Shown: positions 42,201-50,228 of the stretch, one piece after another
Layout: the number at the start of each line of letters is the position of its first letter
Position numbering within the stretch: position 1 is the first letter of the stretch
Source of the DNA: Thermococcus sp. M36
GTDB taxonomy: Archaea; Methanobacteriota_B; Thermococci; Thermococcales; Thermococcaceae
Direction: 5' to 3'
NCBI RefSeq assembly: GCF_012027355.1
Contig: NZ_SNUH01000002.1
Coordinates: forward strand, 186,001 to 250,000
Length of the DNA stretch: 64,000 nt
The notes under the pieces: generated by a model
Databases searched by the model: none
The model's input: the letters and a program-made list of their open reading frames with translations, nothing else
What the model was told of the DNA's origin: nothing
Made by a program: the position numbers and the translations under genes

Positions 42201-43160
42201 ATGGACGAAATTCTGAAGGCCATTGAGGAGAGGGACTGTAAAAAGGTCTCGAAGCTCCTCTACTACAAGGTGGACGAGCTTTCGGATGAGGAGCTTAAAG
42301 AGATCCTTGAAAGGGCCGAGAAGCTTGCCCTGGAGTGCAAAGACCCCGAACTGTACAAGCTCATCGTTTACTACTTCCACGCCCTCCTCGATGTGGACAA
42401 AATAAGTGAGTTCGAGAAGCTGGCAGAGGAGATGGACACGTTTGAGGCAAAGTTCAACCTCGCTGACCTCTACTACCTGATAGGAGAGCTTGAGAAAAGC
42501 CTTGAGCTGTACAGGGCCCTCCTTGAGGAGGAGACCGCCAGGGGCAGAAAAGAGAACGTGGCAAAGGTGTACTACAACATGGCGCTGATACACGAGGAAA
42601 TCCAAGAGTACGAGAAGGCCCTCGAACTTCTGGAGAAGGCCGAGGAGGTTTACAGGGAACTCGAAGACGAGGGGGAGCTCCTGCACATAGCTGTGTACAA
42701 GGCATACGTCACCTTCGAGGCGGGTGAACCGTACAGGGCCAAGGCCATGCTCGCCGGTCTCCTCCCAAAGGTCATGGGGAACAGCAGACTTATGTCAGAG
42801 ATACACCTGAGCTTTGAGGAGATATTTGAAGAGGATGAGAACTACGACGCGGCACTGCAGGAGTGTCTCTACGCCCTAATGAGCGCCAGGGGTATGGAGT
42901 ACTGGGACATCGCCTTTGACGCCCTTATAGATGTCATCTGGCAACTGATGCTCGAAGACGATTTTGAAACGGTTTACCTCAACATGGACATGTTCGCCAG
43001 CGCCATGCCGGAGCTTGCGGACTTCTTTGAGGCCATAAAAGCAGTCGCCCTCTACAAGGACGGTAAAATAGACGCTGAGGAAGCCAGCAGGGCCGTAGAA
43101 AAGGTAAAGGACAGACGGCTCATCGACCTGCTTGAATTCCTCGGAGAGGCCGAGTTCTGA
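42201..43160 (+). CDS. TPR-repeat protein
   Basis: This is a 319-residue acidic helical protein with tetratricopeptide repeats (AKFNLADLYYLIGELEKSLELYRALL; AKVYYNMALIHEEIQEYEKALELLEKAEEVY). It is probably a scaffold for protein contacts. ATG 42201 follows GAGGTGTT. The frame is open far upstream but that part runs over the RNase Z gene and is rejected. Confidence 0.8.
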   Translation: MDEILKAIEERDCKKVSKLLYYKVDELSDEELKEILERAEKLALECKDPELYKLIVYYFHALLDVDKISEFEKLAEEMDTFEAKFNLADLYYLIGELEKSLELYRALLEEETARGRKENVAKVYYNMALIHEEIQEYEKALELLEKAEEVYRELEDEGELLHIAVYKAYVTFEAGEPYRAKAMLAGLLPKVMGNSRLMSEIHLSFEEIFEEDENYDAALQECLYALMSARGMEYWDIAFDALIDVIWQLMLEDDFETVYLNMDMFASAMPELADFFEAIKAVALYKDGKIDAEEASRAVEKVKDRRLIDLLEFLGEAEF

Positions 43161-43229
43161 ATTATTTTTTTCATTTTCACCTTTCATATGCCTGTAAGTT
43201 CTGTCTCCTGGATACTCAGTGCGGTGGAC

Positions 43230-43243
43230 TGTGCATATGCACA
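43230..43243. promoter_or_regulatory. Perfect palindrome TGTGCATATGCACA upstream of a TATA box
   Basis: The 14-bp palindrome ends 3 bp before the TATA-like CTTTATAT (about 43246-43253) of the NifX/NifB-like gene, a position used by archaeal activators or repressors. No second copy was noticed in the window. Confidence 0.4.
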
Positions 43244-43285
43244 AACTTTATATCTGAAAATCTATTCATTAATATGGTGATGAGT

Positions 43286-43699
43286 ATGAGGATAGCGGTT
43301 CCCGCTGAGGATGGTAGAGGGCTGGAGAGCAACGTCAACGGACACTTCGGCAGGGCCAAGTACTTTGTCTTCGTTGACGTGGAGGAAGGGGAGATCAAGG
43401 ATGTCAAGGTAGTCAAGGTTCCCTTCGACGAACATGGGACCGGTGACCTTCCGAACTTCGTAAAGGAACACGGTGGAGAGGTCGTGCTCGCCTACGGCAT
43501 GGGACAGAAGGCGATTGCGTTCTTCAACCAGCTTGGAATTGAGGTTGTCACCGGTGCCTACGGCCCCATTAAGGACGTGGTAAAAGCATTCATAAAGAAT
43601 GTTCTCGAGGTCGACCCGTACTGGAAGGAGAAGATAGAGAGGGAGAAGGGGCACAAGAAGTGTGAAGAGCCTGAAATCCAAACCGGTTCCAAACTTTGA
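43286..43699 (+). CDS. NifX/NifB-C-like (dinitrogenase iron-molybdenum cofactor family) protein
   Basis: This 137-residue protein has the family core MRIAVPAEDGRGLESNVNGHFGRAKYFVFVDVE and VVLAYGMGQKAIAFFNQLGIEV. Members bind Fe-S or Fe-Mo type clusters. Nitrogenase is not visible here, so a general cluster-carrier or regulatory role is likely. The start is uncertain: ATG 43286 follows GGTGATG; ATG 43274 would suit a leaderless mRNA. Confidence 0.85.
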   Translation: MRIAVPAEDGRGLESNVNGHFGRAKYFVFVDVEEGEIKDVKVVKVPFDEHGTGDLPNFVKEHGGEVVLAYGMGQKAIAFFNQLGIEVVTGAYGPIKDVVKAFIKNVLEVDPYWKEKIEREKGHKKCEEPEIQTGSKL

Positions 43700-43750
43700 G
43701 TTTGAGAAACATTTTAAAATTTTTTCATATGAAATTTTTGATGAAAGTGC

Positions 43751-43927
43751 ATGGGAATCAACGTTAAAGTCAACACCGCGCTGTTCTTCATCCCCCTGAT
43801 TCCGTGGCTCCTTCGCTGGCTCAAATACGGGAAAGAAGCTTCCGATTCTCTCTTTACGGCACTCATCAGTACTCCTCAAAACCACTCGATAATGGAAAGC
43901 GGGAGGAGGCTTAAAAATATCCTGTGA
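43751..43927 (+). CDS. Short orphan ORF, possible gene remnant
   Basis: This 58-codon frame has one membrane-like segment (NTALFFIPLIPWLLRWLKYGKEASD) and an unrelated tail, in an otherwise empty 240-bp gap between two genes. A TATA-like ATTTTAAAAT lies about 40 bp upstream. The hydrophobic-then-YGKE pattern recalls ends of membrane proteins, so it may be a relic. I do not see a convincing family. Confidence 0.25.
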   Translation: MGINVKVNTALFFIPLIPWLLRWLKYGKEASDSLFTALISTPQNHSIMESGRRLKNIL

Positions 43928-43939
43928 ATTCAGGAAGCC

Positions 43940-45157
43940 TCAGAAGAACTTCCCGAAGGTGTGCTGGGGAATCGGACACTGGACAAGCTTTCTGGACCAG
44001 AGACAGTCAGCACAGCTCGGCTCGTTGCCCCAGCAGTCTATGTCGCTCGTTTTAACGAAGTCGCAGGCATCAACCAGATCGCAGTCGGTGCAGGAGGGGT
44101 ACATGTAGTTCTTCATTGTGAAGCGGAACCAGGTATAGCGCTCGCTCGTCCATATCTCGGCCAGGCTCCTCTCCCGGACGTTGCCGAAAGAGTAGGCGTT
44201 CACTTTCTTCTTTCTGCCGAAGATATACTCGTAGTACGTGTGGAGGAAGCGGTAGCATGGAGCTACTTCACCGTCCCATCTGACTACGGCAACGTTGTTC
44301 TCGTCAAAGTCGCAGGCGCGCTCGGTCTTCAGCTCGAACTTGGGGAGCTTGATGTATAGGCCATTGTGTGCTATCTTATACAGCTCGTTGAGGATGGGGC
44401 CCATGTCGACGCTCCCGTCGTAGATTATGTCCTTCGTCTGCTCCTTCGTGAGGGGGAGAAGATTAGAGATCAGCATGGAATCAACGCCAAGATCGAGCAG
44501 GAAGCGTGCCATATCGGGCAGCTGTCTGTAGTTCTCTTTGGTCACAACCACCTCGACACCTATGCTGGGCCTGTGGGTCCCCGTTTCCTCGCGGTACTTC
44601 ACGAGCTTTTCTATCCTGCTGGCGGTCGCGGCGGCCGCAAGATGGCCGAGGGTTATGGCGTTCTGGGCTGTCGGAACAGTGTCCATGGAAAAGTATACCA
44701 GCTCGACGCCGAGTTCGGCGAACTCCCTCAGCATGTCATCGGTCAGAAGGGTTCCGTTGCTGCTTATTCCGAGGGCGAAACCGCGCCTTTTTACTTCCCT
44801 CACCATGTCCATGAAGCGCGGATGAACGGAAGGCTCTCCGATTCCACCGAAGTATATCATCTTAAGCTCCGGAAACTCCTCGGCATCGTCGAGAATCTTG
44901 AGGAACAGCTCCCAGTCCATGTCGCCCTCTCCATCCTCCCAGTACTGCTTGAAACACATCTCGCACTTGAGGTTGCACCTGCTGCTTATCTCGATGTAGA
45001 GGTACTTCATGTCGAGCTTCGGGCGAACTGTGACCTTCCCGTCCCAGAGGGAGAAAGTATACTCCTTTTCAACTCCATTCCCCAATTCAACCGCCCCCAG
45101 TTGGAGGATATAGGTTCGATTGAAGCATGAAAAGGCTCGAATATTGCATGTCACCAC
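43940..45157 (-). CDS. Radical SAM/SPASM maturase for the tungsten oxidoreductase
   Basis: The radical SAM motif is SSRCNLKCEMCF (CX3CX2C), with GGIGEPSVHP and a C-terminal SPASM-like Cys set (PSCTDCDLVDACDF; PSCADCLW). It lies downstream of the aldehyde:ferredoxin oxidoreductase gene, as in other archaea where this family is proposed to mature tungsten enzymes. The start is unclear: GTG 45157 gives 405 residues, TTG 45085 gives about 381 and fits the conserved region (VEKEYTFSLWDG) better. A 20-codon frame with a good ribosome site (ATG 45149 to stop 45087) precedes that TTG. Confidence 0.85.
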   Translation of the reverse strand: MVTCNIRAFSCFNRTYILQLGAVELGNGVEKEYTFSLWDGKVTVRPKLDMKYLYIEISSRCNLKCEMCFKQYWEDGEGDMDWELFLKILDDAEEFPELKMIYFGGIGEPSVHPRFMDMVREVKRRGFALGISSNGTLLTDDMLREFAELGVELVYFSMDTVPTAQNAITLGHLAAAATASRIEKLVKYREETGTHRPSIGVEVVVTKENYRQLPDMARFLLDLGVDSMLISNLLPLTKEQTKDIIYDGSVDMGPILNELYKIAHNGLYIKLPKFELKTERACDFDENNVAVVRWDGEVAPCYRFLHTYYEYIFGRKKKVNAYSFGNVRERSLAEIWTSERYTWFRFTMKNYMYPSCTDCDLVDACDFVKTSDIDCWGNEPSCADCLWSRKLVQCPIPQHTFGKFF

Positions 45158-45225
45158 CTTAAAACTGAGCTGTTCCGGGAAGGTCTAAAAACCTTACTGG
45201 ACAAAAACGGGTAAAAAGAGGGAAG

Positions 45226-47049
45226 TCACAGGAACTCCTCCAGGCCCAGCTCCTTAGCTTTCTCCTCCGGAACCCTTCCGTCCTCCGTCCATCCGCGGAG
45301 CTTGTAGTACTTGGGCAGCATCTCCTTCAGGCGAACGACGTGTCCCTTGTTCGGCCCCTCAGGCATGGGCTCCTCAAGGAAGCGCTTGGGCAGTGTGTCG
45401 TCCCTCTCCGGGTCGAGGCCGGCCTTGAGGTTGAATATCCTCTCGGCGTTCCATATGCGCTCTCCAATCTTGAGGTAGTCTTCCGTGCTGAAGTCCCAGC
45501 CCAAAGCGGCGTTCAGCATGTCGCGGTAGTCGTCGGCTCCAAGGCCGAAGGTCGTGAATATACACAGTCCAGCGGCATCAACGAGGGCACTGAGGTGCTG
45601 GAAGATGATGAGCATTTTGATCTTCTCTTCACCTATGTCGTGCGGATCCATCTTATACGGATAGCCGAGAATCTCGGGGCTTATCATGTAGTTCTTGATA
45701 TGGCACCCACCGCGGTTGTTGGTGGCATACGCCAGCCCGTGTCCCTCGGCACCGCGCGGGTCATAGGCTGGAAGCTCAAGCTTCTTGACGCCCATGAAGT
45801 ACTCGGTTCCGTTGAACATCTCGGCCAGGCGGTAGCCACCCTCGGCGAGCTTGTCGCCGAAGCCTTTCCTGTAGGCGATCTTCTCGATGTAGTAGTGCAG
45901 AACCTCGGTGTTGCCCCACCTGAAGGGCGGTGCTTCTTCCTCGCCCACGTCCTCAGGCTTGAGCAGTCCCTTCTCCCAGAGCTCCATGGCAGTTGCCAGG
46001 GTTCCGCCGGTCGAGATGGTATCGAGGCCGTACTCGTCACACATATGGTTTGCCTCGATTATGCTCGCAAGGTCGTTTATGCCGAGGTTGGCGCCGAGCG
46101 CCCATATGCTTTCGTATTCCGGACCTTCGGTGACCCCAACGGTGGGGAGCTTGTTGACCCTTCCGCAACCGATCGGACAGGCGTAGCACGGCTTGTTCCC
46201 GATCAGGTATTTGGCAGTCATCGCCTCACCGCTCTGCTCCTCGGCGTACTCAAAGACACCGGTCTGGAAGTTCCTCGTCGGGTAGAGGCCGTTCTGATTA
46301 ATTATGTTGACGAGAACCGCTGTACCGTAGTTGGGCAGTCCGCCGCCGGCAACCGGGTCGTTCTTGAGCTTGTTTATCTTCTCCCTGACGACCAGCATGA
46401 ACTTCTGCTTGTCCGCTATGGGAACCCTCTTGCTGCCCTCAACGGCTATTGCCTTGAGGTTCTTACTGCCCATGACGGCTCCAACACCGGCCCTTCCGGC
46501 GGCGCGGTGGCCGTCGTTTATTATTGCCGCGAACCTGACGAGGTTCTCACCGGCGGGCCCGATGGTGGTTATCCTAAGCCTCTTGCTTCCGATCTCTTTC
46601 CGTATGGCCTCCTCCGTCTCGCTGACGAGCTTGCCCCATAGGTGGCTCGCGTCGCGGATCTCAACGTGGTCATCCTTTATGTAGATGTAGACAGGCTTCT
46701 CAGCCTTGCCTTCAACGACTATGGCATCGTAGCCCGCAAACTTCAGCTCAGCACCGAAGTAGCCTCCGGAGTTGGCCATTGTTATGAAGCCCGTCGCGGG
46801 GCTCTTGGTCACGACGTTGTACCTGCCACCGGTCGGAGCGCTGGTTCCGCTCAGCGGGCCAGGAGCTATGATCAGCTTGTTCTCGGGGCCCAGAGGGTCG
46901 ACCTTCGGGTCCATCTCCTTCAGGAGGAGGTATATTGCCAGTCCTCTGCTGCCGAGCCACTTCTTGGCCAGCTCTTCATTGTATTCCTCAACTTTCACCT
47001 CTCCGGTGGAGAGGTTTACACGTAAAAATCTTCCCCAGTTGCCATACAT
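45226..47049 (-). CDS. aor: Tungsten-containing aldehyde:ferredoxin oxidoreductase
   Basis: This enzyme of about 607 residues closely matches the Pyrococcus furiosus AOR. It oxidises aldehydes from amino acid and sugar breakdown to acids, reducing ferredoxin, in the cytosol. Fe-S cysteines are CYACPIGC and a late Cys in GLCIFTTFGLG; tungstopterin loops include DPRGAEGHGL. Start ATG 47049 gives MYGNWGR as in P. furiosus; ATG 47055 is two codons earlier. A TATA-like AATTTATATGC (about 47080-47091) lies upstream. Confidence 0.96.
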   Translation of the reverse strand: MYGNWGRFLRVNLSTGEVKVEEYNEELAKKWLGSRGLAIYLLLKEMDPKVDPLGPENKLIIAPGPLSGTSAPTGGRYNVVTKSPATGFITMANSGGYFGAELKFAGYDAIVVEGKAEKPVYIYIKDDHVEIRDASHLWGKLVSETEEAIRKEIGSKRLRITTIGPAGENLVRFAAIINDGHRAAGRAGVGAVMGSKNLKAIAVEGSKRVPIADKQKFMLVVREKINKLKNDPVAGGGLPNYGTAVLVNIINQNGLYPTRNFQTGVFEYAEEQSGEAMTAKYLIGNKPCYACPIGCGRVNKLPTVGVTEGPEYESIWALGANLGINDLASIIEANHMCDEYGLDTISTGGTLATAMELWEKGLLKPEDVGEEEAPPFRWGNTEVLHYYIEKIAYRKGFGDKLAEGGYRLAEMFNGTEYFMGVKKLELPAYDPRGAEGHGLAYATNNRGGCHIKNYMISPEILGYPYKMDPHDIGEEKIKMLIIFQHLSALVDAAGLCIFTTFGLGADDYRDMLNAALGWDFSTEDYLKIGERIWNAERIFNLKAGLDPERDDTLPKRFLEEPMPEGPNKGHVVRLKEMLPKYYKLRGWTEDGRVPEEKAKELGLEEFL

Positions 47050-47292
47050 GGACATCGCCAAAAATATTGTGTACATTAATGCATATAAATTTTGGCGAAA
47101 ATAAAGGACATTGCGAAAGCAGATGTGTTAAACAGTTGTGTTGACAGAATCGGGGAAACACAGGAAGAATGAAACAGGAATCATCCGTCTGGAAGCCTTT
47201 TCGGAACCCCGTACACGTCGCCAAACAAATGGCAGGACAAAAGCCGAACTGTTTTAAACCCGGCCCGCCAAGATTCTGCGGAGGGATTGAAA

Positions 47293-47712
47293 ATGCACGA
47301 GTGGGCACTGGCCGATGGTATAGTTAGGACTGCCCTCGATTATGCCCAGAAGGAGGGAGCGACAAAGCTCCTCGCAATAAGGGTCGTCCTTGGAGAGCTC
47401 CAAGATGTGAACGCGGAGATAGTCGAGTTCGCCATGAAAGAGCTCCTAAAGGGGACGATAGGAGAGGGGGCGGAGATAGAGTTCGTTGAGGAGGAGGCGG
47501 TCTTTAAGTGCCGCGACTGTGGACATGAATGGAAGCTGAAGGAAGTCAAAGGGAGCTTTGATGAGCGCATAAAGGAGGACATACACTTCATCCCCGAGGT
47601 AGTACACGCGTTTCTGGCCTGTCCGAAGTGCGGGAGCAGGGACTTTAAGGTCCTAAAAGGTAGAGGGGTCTATATCAGCGGCATAAGGGTAGAAAAGGAG
47701 GGGGAGGCATGA
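47293..47712 (+). CDS. hypA: Hydrogenase nickel-insertion protein HypA
   Basis: The 139-residue protein has N-terminal MHEWALADGIV, where His2 binds nickel, and a zinc ribbon (FKCRDCGHEW... LACPKCGSRD). It brings Ni to [NiFe] hydrogenase precursors. ATG 47293 follows GGAGGGATTGAAA. Its stop overlaps the next gene by 4 bp, an HypA-HypB pair. Confidence 0.95.
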   Translation: MHEWALADGIVRTALDYAQKEGATKLLAIRVVLGELQDVNAEIVEFAMKELLKGTIGEGAEIEFVEEEAVFKCRDCGHEWKLKEVKGSFDERIKEDIHFIPEVVHAFLACPKCGSRDFKVLKGRGVYISGIRVEKEGEA

Positions 47713-48437
47713 TCGTTGACCCGCGCGTCAAGGGCATCGAGGGAAGGCTTGAGAAGGTGAAGCGCATCATCCCCGTCGTCAGCGGGAAGGGCGGTGTAGG
47801 AAAGTCCCTTGTCTCCACCACGCTGGCCCTCGTCCTGGCCGAGAAGGGTTACAAGGTTGGACTGCTTGACCTCGACTTCCACGGTGCCAGCGACCACGTG
47901 ATTCTGGGCTTTGAGCCGAAGGAGTTCCCAGAGGAGGAGTATGGGGTTGTTCCGCCCACAGTTCATGGAATAAAGTTCATGAGCATCGTCTACTATTCTG
48001 AGGACAGGCCGACGCCAATGAGGGGCATGGAGGTTAGCGACGCCCTCATCGAGCTCCTAGCCATAACCCGCTGGGACGAGCTGGATTACCTGATCATAGA
48101 CATGCCTCCCGGCCTTGGCGACCAGTTCCTCGACGTGCTGAGGTTCCTCAAGAAGGGCGAGTTTCTGGTCGTTGCAACGCCGTCGAAGCTGTCAATCAAC
48201 GTCGTGAGGAAGCTCCTCGAAGTTCTCAGGGAGAGGGACTACACCATCCTCGGAATCGTCGAAAACCTCAAGCTCAACGAGGAGACGGAGATAGAAAAGC
48301 TCGCGGGAGAGTTCAGCGTGCCATACCTCGCTGGAATCCCGCTTTACAGGGATCTGGAGGCAAAGGTCGGAAACCCAGAGGAGCTGCTGAAGACGGAGTT
48401 CGCGGACAGGATAAGGGAGATTGCTCAGAAGATCTGA
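47709..48437 (+). CDS. hypB: Mrp/MinD-type ATPase acting as HypB in hydrogenase maturation
   Basis: The 242-residue P-loop ATPase has deviant Walker A SGKGGVGKS (residues about 25-33), LDLDFHG switch I, and DMPPGLGD. Thermococcales lack the GTPase HypB; in T. kodakarensis an Mrp/MinD-family ATPase next to hypA takes that role and passes nickel with HypA. Position and sequence agree with that protein. Confidence 0.9.
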   Translation: MIVDPRVKGIEGRLEKVKRIIPVVSGKGGVGKSLVSTTLALVLAEKGYKVGLLDLDFHGASDHVILGFEPKEFPEEEYGVVPPTVHGIKFMSIVYYSEDRPTPMRGMEVSDALIELLAITRWDELDYLIIDMPPGLGDQFLDVLRFLKKGEFLVVATPSKLSINVVRKLLEVLRERDYTILGIVENLKLNEETEIEKLAGEFSVPYLAGIPLYRDLEAKVGNPEELLKTEFADRIREIAQKI

Positions 48438-48494
48438 GCCGACCAAGGGTTTTTCTTTTATTAAATTCAAAATTCTGCGTGGTGGGGTGTTGAG

Positions 48495-48968
48495 ATGGAA
48501 CTCTCTGACCTCCTCAAAAACGCCGAAAGGGTGGTAATCTGCGGCATAGGGAACGATGCCCGGGGGGACGATGCCTTCGGAGTAATCGTCGCAGAGAGGC
48601 TGAAAAAACTCGTAAAAAACCCGAACGTCCTCGTCCTGAACTGCGGAGAGGTTCCGGAAAGCTACACTGGAAAGATAGTGGAGTTCAAACCCGACCTGGT
48701 GGTCTTCGTGGATGCCGTTGACTTCGGCGGTGAGCACGGCGAGCTGGTAGCGGCCGACCCGGAGGGGACGCTGGGAGATGCCGTCTCAACGCACAGCCTG
48801 CCGCTGAGGGTGCTCGTGGGATACCTGAAGTCCAGAACGGGTGCAGGGTTTGTCCTCATAGGCTGTCAGCCAAAGGTTCTGGGCCTTTTCCAGGCACCGA
48901 GCGAAGTCATCGTGGAAAGGGCGGAGGTCTTGGCGGAGTCTCTAGCAGAGCTCCTCAACGGGATGTGA
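48495..48968 (+). CDS. hycI: Hydrogenase maturation endopeptidase (HycI type)
   Basis: The 157-residue protease trims the C-terminus of the [NiFe] hydrogenase large subunit after nickel insertion. Conserved IGNDARGDDAFG near residue 20 and VDAVDFGGEHG (Asp/His nickel-sensing residues) are visible, then THSLPL. It forms a maturation group with hypA and hypB. ATG 48495 follows GTGGGGTG. Confidence 0.93.
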   Translation: MELSDLLKNAERVVICGIGNDARGDDAFGVIVAERLKKLVKNPNVLVLNCGEVPESYTGKIVEFKPDLVVFVDAVDFGGEHGELVAADPEGTLGDAVSTHSLPLRVLVGYLKSRTGAGFVLIGCQPKVLGLFQAPSEVIVERAEVLAESLAELLNGM

Positions 48969-48972
48969 TCCA

Positions 48973-49233
48973 ATGGAGCTGAGGGCGCTCCTGCTGGTGG
49001 CCAGCGCCTTCTCCATCCTCTCGTTCCTCCTTGACCTAAAGGCGGGAGAAAACCGTAGCGAGACCCTAAAGGACCTTTTTATAGGAATAACCCTTCTGGC
49101 GTGGTACATGGACAGGCCGCTGATAGGCTCTCTGTTTGCGATCTCCGCCGCCGCTGTCTACTATCCAGAGATCAAAAAGATATGGATCAGAAGAAAGTAC
49201 GGCTGGGCTTTTTCAGGTCTTCCTTCCTGTTGA
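48973..49233 (+). CDS. Small membrane protein
   Basis: The 86-residue protein has two or three hydrophobic stretches (LRALLLVASAFSILSFLL; TLKDLFIGITLLAWYM; PLIGSLFAISAAAVYY). It begins 4 bp after hycI and may be in the same transcript. Its end overlaps the convergent mobA by 47 bp. No family recognised. Confidence 0.6.
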   Translation: MELRALLLVASAFSILSFLLDLKAGENRSETLKDLFIGITLLAWYMDRPLIGSLFAISAAAVYYPEIKKIWIRRKYGWAFSGLPSC

Positions 49234-49768
49234 CGTTAAAGAGGCTGACAAGCCACTCCTCCGGAACGGACTCAAGGCCGATGTAGCAGGCGTCCGTAGA
49301 CCGGATAGCCCTGTTCAGGGCGTAGTCGCCGTCTCCAATCCTTTGTTCGAGCACTGACCGGAATTCAGCTGGATATACCGCATGGAGCGGTTCAAGGTAG
49401 CCGTTTTCCCACCTTGGGACGCATATTCTTCTCCCGTTTCTTTTGAACCGGGCGATTATGTAATCAACGAATTCAGGAACTATTAGGGGCATGTCGCCGG
49501 CGACTATGAAGACATCTCCCAGCCCCAGCGCCGTGTAGACGCCGCTTATCGGGCCCAGGAGCATCCTGTCAACCACCACCCGGTAGCCCAGCTCCTCCAG
49601 CGCACGGGCGTTTTCGGGGGAGGCAACAACCACCACCTCGTCAATGCCCTCCGCAAGGGAGAGGCGCTCGACAGCGTGCTGTATGAGGGGAGCCCCGTTT
49701 ACCCTGAAGAGCAGCTTGTCCCCGCCGAAGCGCCTGCTCCTGCCGCCGGCCAGCACCACCCCTATCAT
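49187..49768 (-). CDS. mobA: Molybdopterin guanylyltransferase-like protein (MobA)
   Basis: The 193-residue nucleotidyltransferase fold protein has LAGGRSRRFGGDKLLF (residues 6-21), the metal loop VAGDMPLI, and a LEPLHAVYP middle. It attaches a nucleotide to molybdo/tungstopterin, needed by the formate dehydrogenase encoded at the end of this window. It overlaps the upstream nucleotidyltransferase gene by 4 bp. Confidence 0.92.
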   Translation of the reverse strand: MIGVVLAGGRSRRFGGDKLLFRVNGAPLIQHAVERLSLAEGIDEVVVVASPENARALEELGYRVVVDRMLLGPISGVYTALGLGDVFIVAGDMPLIVPEFVDYIIARFKRNGRRICVPRWENGYLEPLHAVYPAEFRSVLEQRIGDGDYALNRAIRSTDACYIGLESVPEEWLVSLFNVNRKEDLKKPSRTFF

Positions 49769-50205
49769 CGGCCACCACTTTCCTCCTCGTCGAGGGATAT
49801 GTACTCTATCGTGCTTATGTACTTGACGTACTCTATTGTCCTCTCTGGATTGAGCATGTCCCGAACCAGGTTCTGGAAGTAGTTGTCCCTGTCATAGGCG
49901 ACCTCGTACGCTTTCACCACGTCCATAAATGATGAATGAAAGTTCTCCGCCTCCTCACGGACGTAAAGCTCGAAGGCGACGAAGTACCCAAACTCCCTCT
50001 CAACCGGCTCTTTTATGTTCTCGATGAAGTCCGCGACCCTGTTGAGCTTGACCGGGTCGTATGGCTCGTCTATTATAACGAGCACGTCGATTTCATTGAG
50101 CTCCCCCCTGAGGTGGGCACCGTAGAATATGACCGAGAGCAGGTTGTCCCCATAGAACTCCATTATCCTCCTGAGGAGACTCTCCTTTGCCGCTTCTATG
50201 CTCAT
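49765..50205 (-). CDS. Nucleotidyltransferase-like (MNT-type) protein
   Basis: The 146-residue protein reads LSVIFYGAHLRGELNEIDVLVII, a DNA polymerase beta-type nucleotidyltransferase core in which the usual GS...SD-x-D is altered to GA...NEID, so catalysis may be lost or weakened. The C-terminus is helical and acidic. It could be a degenerate MNT antitoxin-like protein or a stand-alone regulator; no HEPN partner is adjacent. Confidence 0.65.
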   Translation of the reverse strand: MSIEAAKESLLRRIMEFYGDNLLSVIFYGAHLRGELNEIDVLVIIDEPYDPVKLNRVADFIENIKEPVEREFGYFVAFELYVREEAENFHSSFMDVVKAYEVAYDRDNYFQNLVRDMLNPERTIEYVKYISTIEYISLDEEESGGR

Positions 50206-50228
50206 CCCATCACCTCCAAAAAGTTAAA

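Noticed and set aside
47251-47259. GTTTTAAAC before hypA, SurR-like
   Set aside because: The spacer is only 1 base; the sequence is better read as the hypA TATA box.
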